Below are positions 18,042-26,215 of a DNA stretch of 64,000 nucleotides, piece by piece. The notes beneath the pieces were generated by a model. That model was not told the origin of the DNA and searched no databases. It saw only the letters and a list, made by a program, of their open reading frames with translations. The position numbers were made by a program, and so were the translations under genes. Source of the stretch: Clostridium chromiireducens (GTDB lineage: Bacteria; Bacillota; Clostridia; Clostridiales; Clostridiaceae). Where the stretch lies: assembly GCF_002029255.1 (NCBI RefSeq), contig NZ_MZGT01000008.1:44495-108494 (forward strand), read 5' to 3'. The stretch's first letter is position 1; each line of letters opens with the position of its first letter.

Positions 18042-18082
18042 AGGGAGAACTACATTTACTGCAGTTCTCCCTATAATTTTAA
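18042..18082 (+). terminator. intrinsic terminator
   Basis: Ten-bp stem AGGGAGAACT / AGTTCTCCCT (18042-18051, 18063-18072), then ATAATTTTAAT. Confidence 0.75.
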
Positions 18083-18101
18083 TCATAGTTTCATTTTTAA
18101 C

Positions 18102-18236
18102 TTAATTAATTTTAGACATTTTTTGAGAAAATAATATACCTATAACACATAAAATTATTATAAAATAGAATATCGCATCATAACTATGAAGCAAATCCAA
18201 TAATAGGCCAGAAGCCAACGCGCCACAGAATGTTCG
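18102..18236 (-). pseudogene. C-terminal remnant of an MFS transporter
   Basis: On the minus strand an open stretch reads FCGALASGLLLDLLHSYDAI and then a hydrophobic helix ending in FSQKMSKIN and a TAA stop at 18102-18104. This is a typical last helix and tail of a major facilitator. Upstream of about 18236 the frame is lost and there is no start, so only about 44 codons remain. It sits in a 350-base gap between two plus-strand genes. Confidence 0.55.
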
Positions 18237-18379
18237 TCTTTAATTATTTTAAATTACGATGATACTCGTCCTTATTCCCAAAGAACTTTTTCCTTAATTC
18301 TATGAATATGAATAAATTTTTATAGAAAAAGATAAGCTACTACTAACTCTTATTTAATATAATTTACATGGAGGAGAAA

Positions 18380-19417
18380 ATGAAGATAATAAAAAAATTG
18401 TTATATATAATCATGTTTTTTATCTTTTTATTACAGAGTAGCAATCTTAATGCTTATGCAAGTATCAATTCCGAAATTCCTTATAATATAGCTGTATTTA
18501 TAAATGATTTTAATGATCTATTTATTTCTGATGTTATGAAAAATCTAGAAAACATCCAAAAAGAAAATAAAACTAAAGTTAATTTTACTTTTTTTGACGC
18601 AAGAGGAAACCAAGTTATCCAAAATCAAAACATTGACAATGCCCTTAATGATAACTTTGATCTTTTTGTGGTAAATCCCGTAAGTACTAACATAGATGAG
18701 CTTAATTCCGTTCTTACAAAAATAACACAAAAAAATATTCCACTAATTATATACTATGCTCAAACTAAATCAATAATTAATTTTATCAGGCCTTATCGTA
18801 AAGGTATCATCATTGATACAGATATTGAACAATCTGGAATTCTACAAGGTAAAATTCTCTCTGACATATGGGCTTCTAATAATGATGCTTTAGATAGAAA
18901 TAAAGATGGTGTAATGCAGTATGTTATGTTAAAAGGTCCAGCTAATAGTCCTGAGACAATTGCTAGATCTAAGTACTCTATTCAGACACTCAATGATGAA
19001 AGAATAAGAACTGAGGAGCTTACATCAATCGCTTGTAATTGGGATAAAAATTGTGCTAAGTCTGCTATTGAATCATATTTTTTAAAGAACGGAAATAAAA
19101 TTGAAGCAATAATTGCAAATAATGATGCTATGGCAATAGGGGCTATTGAAGCACTTCAAAAATATGGTTACAACAAAGGTGATAACTCTAAATATATCCC
19201 AGTTGTTGGCGTTGATGCTCTTCCTGAGGCTCAAGAATTAATCAAACGAGGTCTTATGACAGGAACCGTTGTGCAAGATCCTGTTACTCATGCAAATGCG
19301 ATTTATACTATTGGGATGAATTTAATATCTGGTGATAGTCCCCTAAATGGTACAAATTACAAATTTGATAATACAGGTACAACTGTTAGATTACCTTACA
19401 CAGAATATTTTAAATAG
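18380..19417 (+). CDS. galactose/methyl-galactoside type sugar-binding protein
   Basis: A 345-residue secreted periplasmic-binding-protein-like receptor of the MglB/GBP type. A signal peptide (about 1-26, ending NLNAYA) has no lipobox Cys, unusual for a Gram-positive binding protein, so it would be released or held otherwise. The Ca-binding loop of galactose-binding protein appears as DRNKDGVMQ near residue 172. The two alpha/beta lobes and the C-terminal VVGVDALPEAQELIKRGLMTGTVVQDP segment are complete. The ribosome site GGAGGAG lies inside the longer frame (ATG 18368), so ATG 18380 is the start. No permease or ATPase genes adjoin, so it may serve a distant transporter or a chemoreceptor. 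Confidence 0.88.
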   Translation: MKIIKKLLYIIMFFIFLLQSSNLNAYASINSEIPYNIAVFINDFNDLFISDVMKNLENIQKENKTKVNFTFFDARGNQVIQNQNIDNALNDNFDLFVVNPVSTNIDELNSVLTKITQKNIPLIIYYAQTKSIINFIRPYRKGIIIDTDIEQSGILQGKILSDIWASNNDALDRNKDGVMQYVMLKGPANSPETIARSKYSIQTLNDERIRTEELTSIACNWDKNCAKSAIESYFLKNGNKIEAIIANNDAMAIGAIEALQKYGYNKGDNSKYIPVVGVDALPEAQELIKRGLMTGTVVQDPVTHANAIYTIGMNLISGDSPLNGTNYKFDNTGTTVRLPYTEYFK

Positions 19418-19459
19418 CTTCGTCAAAAGCATTAACAACAAGCGATATTCAAAATATAA

Positions 19460-19497
19460 AAGTATAGCTGACCACAATTTTGTGGTCAGCTATACTT
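19460..19497. terminator. bidirectional terminator, perfect 18-bp stem
   Basis: AAGTATAGCTGACCACAA (19460-19477) and its exact complement (19480-19497) with a 2-nt nominal loop. It serves the binding-protein gene and the convergent amidase gene. Its centre, CCACAAttTTGTGG, recurs in hairpins at 38093 and 59976. Confidence 0.8.
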
Positions 19498-19511
19498 ATA
19501 TTTTTCTTTTC

Positions 19512-20573
19512 TTAATTACTAGCTACTCCATTTTCATTTACGTTATACCCATCAGGCGTTTTGCAATTCACGTACAATTGCCCTTCCTCATTGAATCCAT
19601 AATATGAATCATTTATATTAACCCATTTGGGTTTATCTTTTTCTCCATTTACTCTCATGCAATTTGAATCTAAGTAATATTTATGGCTATTAGAAGGATC
19701 AGTATACCATGTACTCTGAAGTGCATATCCAGCTGAATTAAATATATACCATTGTCCATCAATATATTTCCATCCGTTATTAGCTGTATAATAATATCCT
19801 TTATCCGGATCAGTACAATACCACCAGCCTTCACTATTCTGATTCCAACCTAGTTCATACTTGTTTAATGAATGAACTATTCCATTACATAGTCCTTGAA
19901 CTAATTTATTTTGATAACTATCATCACTTAATAGTCTATCTTCTCCTGGATTAGACATAAAACCCATTTCTACTAATACTACAGGAACCTTCGACCAGTT
20001 AAACCCTGTTAGATCACTTCTTTGCACTACACCTCTATTATTCATTCCAGCACTTGAAATTAAATCATTCAATATTGTTTGTCCATACTGAGCACTTATA
20101 CTACTTATGTCCTTAGCATAACCTATAGGTGCTGGCACTAACATAGAAGCACCGGTCATGCTCTGATTGTCCATCCCATCACAATGTATTCTAATTACTA
20201 AATCTGCATTGTTATTATTTCCAACTTCTGCTCTTTCAATATTTCCAGGTGCTTCAGATTCCTGAGTTTTTGTCATTATTACCGTATAATTCTTCTGTTC
20301 TAATAAAGTCTTTAACTTCTCTGCAACTTTTAAAGTAACAACATACTCTGGAACACCAGTTACGACCCCCTGAGTTCCTCCGCCATCTTTAATTTTAGTA
20401 ATACTTGAATCTGGTGACTGAAGTTCATACTCGCGGTTCCCCCCAGTACCATGACCTGGATCAATAACAACTACCTTTTTCCCAGATGCTAATGCTATCT
20501 GATTATTGGAAATACCTATCGTAAAAATATTCAAAACAATCAGAGTCATAAAAAATGTTAATAGTCTTTTCAT
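19512..20573 (-). CDS. N-acetylmuramoyl-L-alanine amidase with choline-binding repeats
   Basis: A 353-residue secreted cell wall hydrolase. A signal peptide (about 1-30) is followed by an Amidase_3 domain (about 32-235) with zinc ligands His41 (DPGHG), a Glu near residue 85 (VVTLKVAE) and His about 131 (RIHCDG), and the catalytic Glu about 203 (VEMGFMSNPG). The C-terminus (about 240-345) has aromatic- and Gly-rich cell wall binding repeats such as GWKYIDGQWYIFNSAGY. It cleaves the amide bond between muramic acid and the stem peptide. Single gene, GGAGG before the ATG, shared terminator with the convergent gene. Confidence 0.93.
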   Translation of the reverse strand: MKRLLTFFMTLIVLNIFTIGISNNQIALASGKKVVVIDPGHGTGGNREYELQSPDSSITKIKDGGGTQGVVTGVPEYVVTLKVAEKLKTLLEQKNYTVIMTKTQESEAPGNIERAEVGNNNNADLVIRIHCDGMDNQSMTGASMLVPAPIGYAKDISSISAQYGQTILNDLISSAGMNNRGVVQRSDLTGFNWSKVPVVLVEMGFMSNPGEDRLLSDDSYQNKLVQGLCNGIVHSLNKYELGWNQNSEGWWYCTDPDKGYYYTANNGWKYIDGQWYIFNSAGYALQSTWYTDPSNSHKYYLDSNCMRVNGEKDKPKWVNINDSYYGFNEEGQLYVNCKTPDGYNVNENGVASN

Positions 20574-20904
20574 CGTTTTCCTCCACTTCTATAATTCAAA
20601 AACATATAGTAAAATTTAATATTATGTGAATTATATATACAACTATTTCATAAGCGTTCAAATAAATTGAACATGAATAATCGTAGAATTAATTAAATAT
20701 GTTACTTTAATTGCATTTTTTCTGTATATTCTTGATTTTATCACTTTATATCCTCAATTTCTATGAATTTCTTATTATTCTCAAAAAATGAAAACACTGT
20801 AGATAGATAACTTCATGTTCTCCATATAAACTAACTTACATGCAAAAACAAAAAATTCTTTAGATAAAGTTAATATAGTTGTTATTCTTATTGGAAAATA
20901 ATGC

Positions 20905-20934
20905 TTGTATATTTCTTAACGCTAGAAGCATACT
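20905..20934 (+). promoter_or_regulatory. possible promoter of structured RNA copy 2
   Basis: TTGTAT (20905-20910), an 18-nt spacer and CATACT (20929-20934). Transcription would begin about 10-15 nt before the first conserved block of the RNA. The match is only fair. Between the amidase start and here (20574-20904) I see only AT-rich sequence. Confidence 0.35.
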
Positions 20935-20952
20935 AATCTTGTATCATTTATC

Positions 20953-21095
20953 TGATGTCTAGCCACTGTAACACTCCCATCTTCTATTAAAGTGTGAGAT
21001 AACAGTGGCACGACCTAGATAAGTTCAACTAACCTTCAGTGGGAGACTTACCCTCAAGGGGTACCTAGAAAACTCACTCTGAAGCTAAGTTTCAT
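20953..21095 (+). ncRNA. structured RNA, copy 2, leader of 58-residue ORF
   Basis: Contains CTAGC, a helix CACTGT/ACAGTG enclosing a hairpin with a CTTCT loop segment, the blocks GATAAC and GCACG, then ATAAGTTCAACTA, a CTTCAG...CTGAAG helix and AAGTTTCA. All blocks match the element upstream of gltX, while the helix sequences differ but remain paired. The element stops about 15 nt before the ribosome site GGGAGG of the small ORF, so it may be a cis-regulatory leader, or the ORF may merely follow a small RNA. Not a riboswitch class I can name. Confidence 0.6.
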
Positions 21096-21117
21096 TTTAT
21101 ATTGGGAGGTGTTAAAT

Positions 21118-21294
21118 ATGCCAGGAAGAGCAAAACAATTTGTTGATCAAAGCGTATCTTCATGCAAAGATACTATTAGCTCATTACAACAAGCACTTAG
21201 CTCTGCAGAAAAACAAGACAATAAAGACAAAATCCAACAAGCAATAAACTCGCTTAATTCTGCATGTCAACAATTAAATGGGTATCAAGACTAA
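21118..21294 (+). CDS. 58-residue acid-helical small protein
   Basis: A small, highly polar, predicted all-helical protein. It has two Gln/Ser-rich amphipathic helices (KDTISSLQQALSSAEKQ and KDKIQQAINSLNSACQQL) separated by DNKD, and two Cys residues. GGGAGG lies about 8 nt before the ATG at 21118; an in-frame start at 21109 is closer to the ribosome site. It follows the structured RNA and ends at a 20-bp perfect terminator, so RNA and ORF form a stand-alone unit. I do not recognise the family. Confidence 0.7.
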   Translation: MPGRAKQFVDQSVSSCKDTISSLQQALSSAEKQDNKDKIQQAINSLNSACQQLNGYQD

Positions 21295-21322
21295 TTGTGA
21301 CTAAGTGTATTGTTCTGTAAGT

Positions 21323-21364
21323 AATAGAGCACTTTATTCTGATTTCAGAATAAAGTGCTCTATT
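21323..21364 (+). terminator. intrinsic terminator, perfect 20-bp stem
   Basis: AATAGAGCACTTTATTCTGA (21323-21342) and its exact complement (21345-21364), followed by CATTTTC. Closes the small-ORF unit; its symmetry also fits the convergent MerR gene. Confidence 0.8.
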
Positions 21365-21447
21365 CATTTTCTATATTCCAAATTCCACAAAAAATAGGAT
21401 CAAAAGTCTACAAGCAGAAACTTAAAAACTTCCGTGTAATTTGTATC

Positions 21448-21873
21448 CTATTCATCATCTCTAATATACAAATGTTCTGGATACTTTTTCTTTTTAAGTT
21501 CTTTTTCAGTTCCTAGCTCACATGCTAACTTAAAGTAATCAACCTTATAATTAATATGATCCATATATTCATTAAGCTCATCTATTTGTTTCCGAACATT
21601 TTCTCTATGTTTTAAAACCATCTCTAACCTTTGATATAGTGTTTTATCACCTTCACCATGCAGAGCGACAAACTTTTTAATCTGTTCAATTGGCATATTT
21701 GTACTTTTTAAGCAGTTAATCACTGCAATCCATTCCAAATTAGATTCATCATAATACCTGCGACTATTTTCATCTCTTTGAATATGTGGTAACAAACCTT
21801 CAGATTCATAGTATCTTAAAGTAGATGCCGATAATCCCGATATATTTGCTGCCTGTCGTATAGAATATTTCAT
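21448..21873 (-). CDS. MerR family transcriptional regulator
   Basis: A 141-residue regulator. The N-terminal winged helix reads YSIRQAANISGLSASTLRYYESEGLLP, the classical MerR signature, followed by a coiled-coil dimer helix (about 75-115). There is no metal-binding Cys pair; the Lys-rich C-terminus (KELKKKKYPEHLYI) resembles MerR proteins that accompany aldo-keto reductases. It is downstream of the reductase gene on the same strand with a 131-base gap. Confidence 0.88.
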   Translation of the reverse strand: MKYSIRQAANISGLSASTLRYYESEGLLPHIQRDENSRRYYDESNLEWIAVINCLKSTNMPIEQIKKFVALHGEGDKTLYQRLEMVLKHRENVRKQIDELNEYMDHINYKVDYFKLACELGTEKELKKKKYPEHLYIRDDE

Positions 21874-22004
21874 AATCCCTATCCCCTTTATTAAAAATTC
21901 CTAACATTCATTATACGTATAAATAACTAATTTTTAAATAGGAAGTGGATTAACTCAATACATATTGCAGAAAATATTATGTAAATAATTTATTATTTAC
22001 ATAA

Positions 22005-23000
22005 CTATTCAAGACTTATGGAATCAATCATTTTTAATTCCTCTTCTGAAAATTCTACTTTATGGACTATTCCTACGTTTTCAATAATTTGTGACGGTTT
22101 TGATGCTCCAATTAATACACTTGTTACATCTCCATCTTTTAGCACCCAGCTAAGTGCCATTTGTGCAAGAGTTTGGCCTCTATTTAGCGCAATGTCATTT
22201 AATCTTCGAATTTGCCCTAACTTCTTCTCTGTTAAAACATCTTCTTTCAAAAATCTTCCATCTACTTTTATACGACTATCTTCTGGAATACCATTTAAAT
22301 ATTTATTGGTTAATGTACCTTGTGCCAATGGACTAAAGGCTATGATTCCTTTGCCGTTTTCTCTTGCTGATTTTTTTAATCCATTATTTTCAATAGTTCT
22401 ATCAAAAATTGAATATCTGTTTTGATTTATTATAAATGGGCATTTTAATTCTTTTAGAATTGCTGATGCCTTTTCCATAGTTTCTCCATCATAATTAGAA
22501 ATACCAGCATAAAGTGCTTTTCCACTCTTTACAGCAGTGTCTAAAGCCATCATAGTTTCTTCTAATGGAGTATCAGGATCCATTCTATGATGATAGAATA
22601 TATCAACATATTCTAGTCCCATGCGCTTTAGACTTTGATCTAAGCTTGCTAATAAATATTTGCGGCTTCCCCAGTCTCCATAAGGTCCATCCCACATTGT
22701 GTATCCAGCTTTTGTACTTATGAGTAGTTCATCACGATATACTCCTAAATCATCCTTTAAAATACGTCCAAAATTTTCTTCTGCACTTCCTGGAACTGGT
22801 CCATAGTTATTTGCTAAATCAAAATGTGTTATTCCATTATCAAATGCAGTAAAACATAATTCTTTCATATTATCGTAACCAGCATTGCTCCCGAAATTAT
22901 GCCAAAGTCCAAATGATACCCTTGGAAGTTTCAGGCCACTTTCTCCACACTTACTGTACTTCATTTCTTCATATCTAGTCTTTGATGCTTGATACTTCAT
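22005..23000 (-). CDS. aldo/keto reductase, YghZ-like
   Basis: A 331-residue NADPH-dependent aldo-keto reductase of the L-glyceraldehyde 3-phosphate reductase / voltage-gated channel beta-subunit group. The tetrad is visible as Asp61 and Tyr66 (HFDLANNYGPVPGSAEE), Lys97 (LISTKAGY) and His137 or His138 (DIFYHHRMD). The cofactor-binding end GASKPSQIIENV is present. The ATG at 23000 has GGAG 8 nt upstream; the frame extends to 23039 without a better site. With the neighbouring MerR gene it probably detoxifies reactive aldehydes. Confidence 0.9.
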   Translation of the reverse strand: MKYQASKTRYEEMKYSKCGESGLKLPRVSFGLWHNFGSNAGYDNMKELCFTAFDNGITHFDLANNYGPVPGSAEENFGRILKDDLGVYRDELLISTKAGYTMWDGPYGDWGSRKYLLASLDQSLKRMGLEYVDIFYHHRMDPDTPLEETMMALDTAVKSGKALYAGISNYDGETMEKASAILKELKCPFIINQNRYSIFDRTIENNGLKKSARENGKGIIAFSPLAQGTLTNKYLNGIPEDSRIKVDGRFLKEDVLTEKKLGQIRRLNDIALNRGQTLAQMALSWVLKDGDVTSVLIGASKPSQIIENVGIVHKVEFSEEELKMIDSISLE

Positions 23001-23216
23001 TATTTCAACTCCTTTGCTTTTATAAATTAACTTTAACACTTAAAGCTAACTTTAAGTCAATAGTATTTTAAACGTTTCCTCTAAAATGAAAAACTAAATT
23101 CGTGATTGCGAGAGTAAATTCATCTTACACGAAGTTAGTTTTGCACTATTTTTTTGATACTATGGATATAATTTATTTGAGAGTGGGCTCCTCTAAGTTT
23201 ACCGGAGGTAATTATA

Positions 23217-23312
23217 ATGAATAAGAATTATGATCATAAACATCTAACAACAACTCAACGCATTATGAAAGAACTCTTGTTATGTCGATATATTCTAAGA
23301 TATTCTTCTTAG
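23217..23312 (+). pseudogene. possible N-terminal remnant of an IS30-like transposase
   Basis: After GGAGG and an ATG at 23217 the frame reads MNKNYDHKHLTTTQRIMKE and ends at TAG after 31 codons. KHLT..QRI resembles the helix-turn-helix start of IS30-type transposases. No further transposase sequence or clear terminal repeats follow. Low confidence; it could be a chance frame. Confidence 0.2.
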
Positions 23313-23403
23313 AATCAAGTTCCTTACTATATAATTCCCTCAAAATTTCTGATGCTGTTAATGCATTAAATTTGTTTTTAATTATTACTTCTTCCTTATC
23401 CAT
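23263..23403 (-). CDS. small hypothetical protein, 46 residues
   Basis: ATG at 23403 with AAAGGA 7 nt upstream; the frame reads MDKEEVIIKNKFNALTASEI and ends in DITRVLS at 23263. Charged, probably helical, no membrane segment. It overlaps the possible transposase remnant on the other strand. No family recognised, and no terminator is seen. The rest of 23001-23530 shows only a small CCTCT/GGAGG inverted repeat at 23190-23207. Confidence 0.4.
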   Translation of the reverse strand: MDKEEVIIKNKFNALTASEILRELYSKELDSKKNILEYIDITRVLS

Positions 23404-23530
23404 ATATTGTCCTTTCTCTATCTAAAACTCTTAATTTATATATTGTACCATAATTTCTGTCTTTACTCTTGAATATGATCGAAAAAAAGAAATGATATTT
23501 TATATAAATATCATTTCTTAAAACAACTAC

Positions 23531-23752
23531 TTACAACTCCAATGTATTTAAAATATCTCTCAGTTGTTTTAGTTCATCACTACTTAAAGTAATCCCCTTC
23601 CCCATCTTCTCATGTTCAGGCGCCCAATCTCGTAAATCATATTTAGCTTCTTTACCATTCCAGCTTATTAGATTTAATTCTTTATTCCATCCTTTTGATG
23701 ATTCTGATATTTTTCCTAATTCCTTTTCTATCTCAAATTTTATATCTGCCAT
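23531..23752 (-). CDS. YdbC family PC4-like single-strand-binding protein
   Basis: A 73-residue protein matching the bacterial YdbC family, which shares the fold of the eukaryotic transcription coactivator PC4. The core reads WNKELNLISWNGKEAKYDLRDWAP, with the family signature DLRDW, then KGITLSSDELKQLRDIL. Such proteins bind single-stranded DNA or RNA as dimers. The size is normal and GGAG precedes the ATG. Confidence 0.85.
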   Translation of the reverse strand: MADIKFEIEKELGKISESSKGWNKELNLISWNGKEAKYDLRDWAPEHEKMGKGITLSSDELKQLRDILNTLEL

Positions 23753-23858
23753 AGTATCTTTTCTCCTCTAACTCTGATTATAATAATTAACTTATATAAT
23801 CTCCAAAATAAAAATTAGTAAACACAAAATTCTATAATAATTAAGGCCTCCTATAAAA

Positions 23859-24746
23859 TTATTTTGAGAATATATCTTTTATTGAATTCAAGAATCTGTT
23901 AAATAACTCTTCTAATTTTGCAAAAAAACCTTTAGCTTCTTCACTACTCAACTTATCTTTTAATTGATTAGTTACATCGTCTAATTGTGCTTTTAGATTA
24001 TTGTAGTTAAGATCTAAGTCATTTATCTTGCTCATTACCGATTTAATATTCGCTATATCTTCATCTGTTAATTTATTTTTATATTCTTCTGTGGCTTTAT
24101 CTACTATATTATTTAGTTCTGCATTTGACTTAGGTTTTTCCTTTATTACATCTTTTTTGATATCATTCATTAAGTTACTAGCATCATTTTGACCAATTTT
24201 TTCTGCAATATCTCCTGTAGTAACTAGTTCCTCGTTTGCCGCTTGTTTTTTATTTTCGTCGATTTTCTTCCCTGTACTGCTATTTTCAAAACCTTTTAGT
24301 ATTCCAGTAAGTGCAGCAGTTCCAGATACTTTAAATGGCGCAGATGCTTTAACATTCGCATTTTCAATCCCTGCCGTAATTAGCGCATTTTTTATCATTC
24401 CATCATTAACCCAAGTAAGATTATTAGTGCTTACATTCAATCCACCCTTGTCTGTTGGTTCAACATAAGAACATGATATTGATTTGTTTCCAAGCTGTGC
24501 TTCTGTTGCAACTTTTCCTAAGTAAGTGTGTTCTTCCTTTGATGTAACTTCAAGTATATTAGCATCATTTTTGGTTACTCCAAATTCTTTTAACATCTGT
24601 TCCTTTTGAGAAGCACTTAAATCTGCCCCTAGGGTAACTGACTTAAATGAATCCGCAAATGCTGGCACCTTTGGAATTGATGTTAAAAATATACCAACAG
24701 TTAAAGATGATATAATTACTTTTGATATAAATGATTTAAATTTCAT
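23859..24746 (-). CDS. DUF1002 secreted protein
   Basis: A 295-residue exported protein. A signal peptide (about 1-31, ending VPAFA) precedes a DUF1002 region beginning SVTLGADLSASQKEQMLKEFG and continuing through YLGKVATEAQLGNKSISC and the INNALITAGI-like segment (KNALITAGIENANVKASAPF). The C-terminal third is charged and helical, probably coiled coil. Related proteins (YpuA of Bacillus) are of unknown role, with a suggested link to the cell envelope. AAAGGAG precedes the ATG. Confidence 0.85.
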   Translation of the reverse strand: MKFKSFISKVIISSLTVGIFLTSIPKVPAFADSFKSVTLGADLSASQKEQMLKEFGVTKNDANILEVTSKEEHTYLGKVATEAQLGNKSISCSYVEPTDKGGLNVSTNNLTWVNDGMIKNALITAGIENANVKASAPFKVSGTAALTGILKGFENSSTGKKIDENKKQAANEELVTTGDIAEKIGQNDASNLMNDIKKDVIKEKPKSNAELNNIVDKATEEYKNKLTDEDIANIKSVMSKINDLDLNYNNLKAQLDDVTNQLKDKLSSEEAKGFFAKLEELFNRFLNSIKDIFSK

Positions 24747-24894
24747 AATTTCTATTCTCCTTTAATTATGCTAAGAGTCTAATGTCAAAAAATAAATTGA
24801 TTTTTTCTCGTTCATTATAGCACAAAAGTTATTAAATTTTATTTATAATAATCTTACTTTTATATTAATATTCACTTGTAGATAATCAAACTAT

Positions 24895-24990
24895 AACTTA
24901 AACTTATGCATATAACTAACCGAAATAAGTAACATACTTTTGTTCCAGTTTCTTGCTGAGATATTTTTCAAAGTATAAATTTAAGCCTTC
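24895..24990. repeat. long-hairpin repeat, copy C (solo left half)
   Basis: TATAACTTAAACTTATGC with ATAACTAACCGAAAT, then AACATACTTTTGTTCCAG and GAGATATTTTTCAAAG. It matches the left half of copy E (56224-56345) closely by eye but has no inverted partner, so it looks like a deleted or half element. It lies 150 bases upstream of the DUF1002 gene. Confidence 0.65.
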
Positions 24991-25068
24991 ATTGGTTTAT
25001 CTATATATAAAAAGTACTCTCTACTTTTTATATATAAGCAATTCTTAACTTAATTAAAATAAAAAAGA

Positions 25069-25094
25069 GACTATCTAAAGTTATATAGATAGTC
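25069..25094 (-). terminator. terminator of 41-residue membrane protein gene
   Basis: GACTATCTA / TAGATAGTC stem (25069-25077, 25086-25094), followed on the minus strand by TCTTTTTTATTTT. Confidence 0.7.
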
Positions 25095-25124
25095 AAAATT
25101 TATATTATTAATTTAGAAATTTAT

Positions 25125-25250
25125 TTAAATTTTATGTTGTTTATTTATTTGAGATTCAAATTCCTTTGTCTTTTCCTGAGTTGAATCTGTTTCGTAAATG
25201 GCATTACAAGCAATTAAAATAAAACTAATAAGAATAACTGCACCTAACAT
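25125..25250 (-). CDS. 41-residue single-helix membrane protein
   Basis: ATG at 25250 with AGGGGG 8 nt upstream. The N-terminal helix MLGAVILISFILIACNAIY would cross the membrane, followed by a short charged tail (STQEKTKEFESQ). The Cys at position 15 lies within the helix and could be a lipid attachment site, but the context is not a clean lipobox. A terminator follows at once. Too short for most gene finders; family not recognised. Confidence 0.6.
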   Translation of the reverse strand: MLGAVILISFILIACNAIYETDSTQEKTKEFESQINKQHKI

Positions 25251-25396
25251 ACTTATTCCCCCTAAAATATCTAATTGATCATAATTGTTTATATATAAAT
25301 TATATCACACTTCCCATGTAAACGTTATATTTTTTTCTTGTTTTTCCAAAAATTATTTTATAATACTATGCTGCCTATAAATAAAGACAAAAAATT

Positions 25397-25441
25397 TTAT
25401 CCAATACATTATATATTCGCAATATATAACGTATTGGATAA
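25397..25441 (-). terminator. long inverted repeat / terminator after phospholipase-like gene
   Basis: TTATCCAATAC-TTATATATT (25397-25417) and its complement (25421-25441) with one mismatch and a 3-nt loop. On the minus strand AATTTTTTG follows. Downstream of the gene at 25556. The short frames on both strands in 25338-25578 only read this palindrome; otherwise 25251-25555 shows nothing else. Confidence 0.55.
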
Positions 25442-25555
25442 GTATTGGTCAATTTTTTCAAGTCCAATGAACTTTCACTATATTTTTTTCTCGGGTATAA
25501 ATATTGATTTAATCTTATTATATATTTTGTTACTAAACTTTGCATATAACCGAGA

Positions 25556-26155
25556 TTACGTTTGAATTTGTTTTGCACGAAATTTAAGATTATGTGCTAG
25601 GTCGAAACTTAAATTGAATATATTAGAACATACAATTGAAGTGAGTTCAACACATTGCTTAATGTCTAATAAATAAGATGCCTCACCTTTAATATAGTTA
25701 TCTAATGTATTTTCAATTGAACTTTTTATTGAACTTAACCCATGTGAAATAAACTTTCTATTGCCTAATGCTTTTTTAAAGTGCTCTATCAAATTATCAT
25801 AGTTCTCTAACAAATATTTCTGTAAATCTCGCTCATATTTTATATGATTGGGAATATTACCAACTGTACCTAATATGTGTGCATTGCAACAAAAATCACA
25901 AAGATAATGAACAACTATACCAAGCTGCATAGAATGATAAGCATTAAATTTTTTAATCAAGAGAAGCTTTCCTATTTTTTCAATAATGTATTCTAAAGAC
26001 TTTTGCATGTAGTGTGGATGAGTTTTTACAAGCCAGCTATTATCTACCATAACAAGTCCAAAATTAAACGCGAATTTTGAAAATCCCTGTGGAATAATAT
26101 GTGTATTGCTATTGAATGCCAATTCTGCTAATTTAACATGAGTTTTTACTTTCAT
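25556..26155 (-). CDS. zinc-dependent phospholipase C family protein
   Basis: A 199-residue, mostly helical protein starting MKVKTHVKLAELAF. It resembles the zinc-dependent phospholipase C / S1-P1 nuclease fold: His in THVKLAE, the THPHYMQKSL segment, and HYLCDFCCNAH, which supplies the helix-borne His and Asp ligands. No signal peptide, unlike the secreted alpha-toxin relatives, and no C-terminal C2 domain. The start is 60 bases past the end of the upstream glycosyltransferase gene, so they likely share a transcript and may act in lipid or glycolipid metabolism. Confidence 0.75.
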   Translation of the reverse strand: MKVKTHVKLAELAFNSNTHIIPQGFSKFAFNFGLVMVDNSWLVKTHPHYMQKSLEYIIEKIGKLLLIKKFNAYHSMQLGIVVHYLCDFCCNAHILGTVGNIPNHIKYERDLQKYLLENYDNLIEHFKKALGNRKFISHGLSSIKSSIENTLDNYIKGEASYLLDIKQCVELTSIVCSNIFNLSFDLAHNLKFRAKQIQT

Positions 26156-26215
26156 AATTAAACTCTCCTATCAACTAATAGATAATTTATTTTAAAATAT
26201 AAAGTTTATATATTC

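Noticed and set aside
20953..21095. Cobalamin riboswitch, because of GCCACTG
   Set aside because: The other conserved cobalamin blocks are absent, and the GCCACTG helix is replaced by an unrelated pair in the gltX copy.
25338..25578. Overlapping 67-75 codon frames on both strands
   Set aside because: Both read through a 45-bp palindrome, have no ribosome site and show AT-rich composition.
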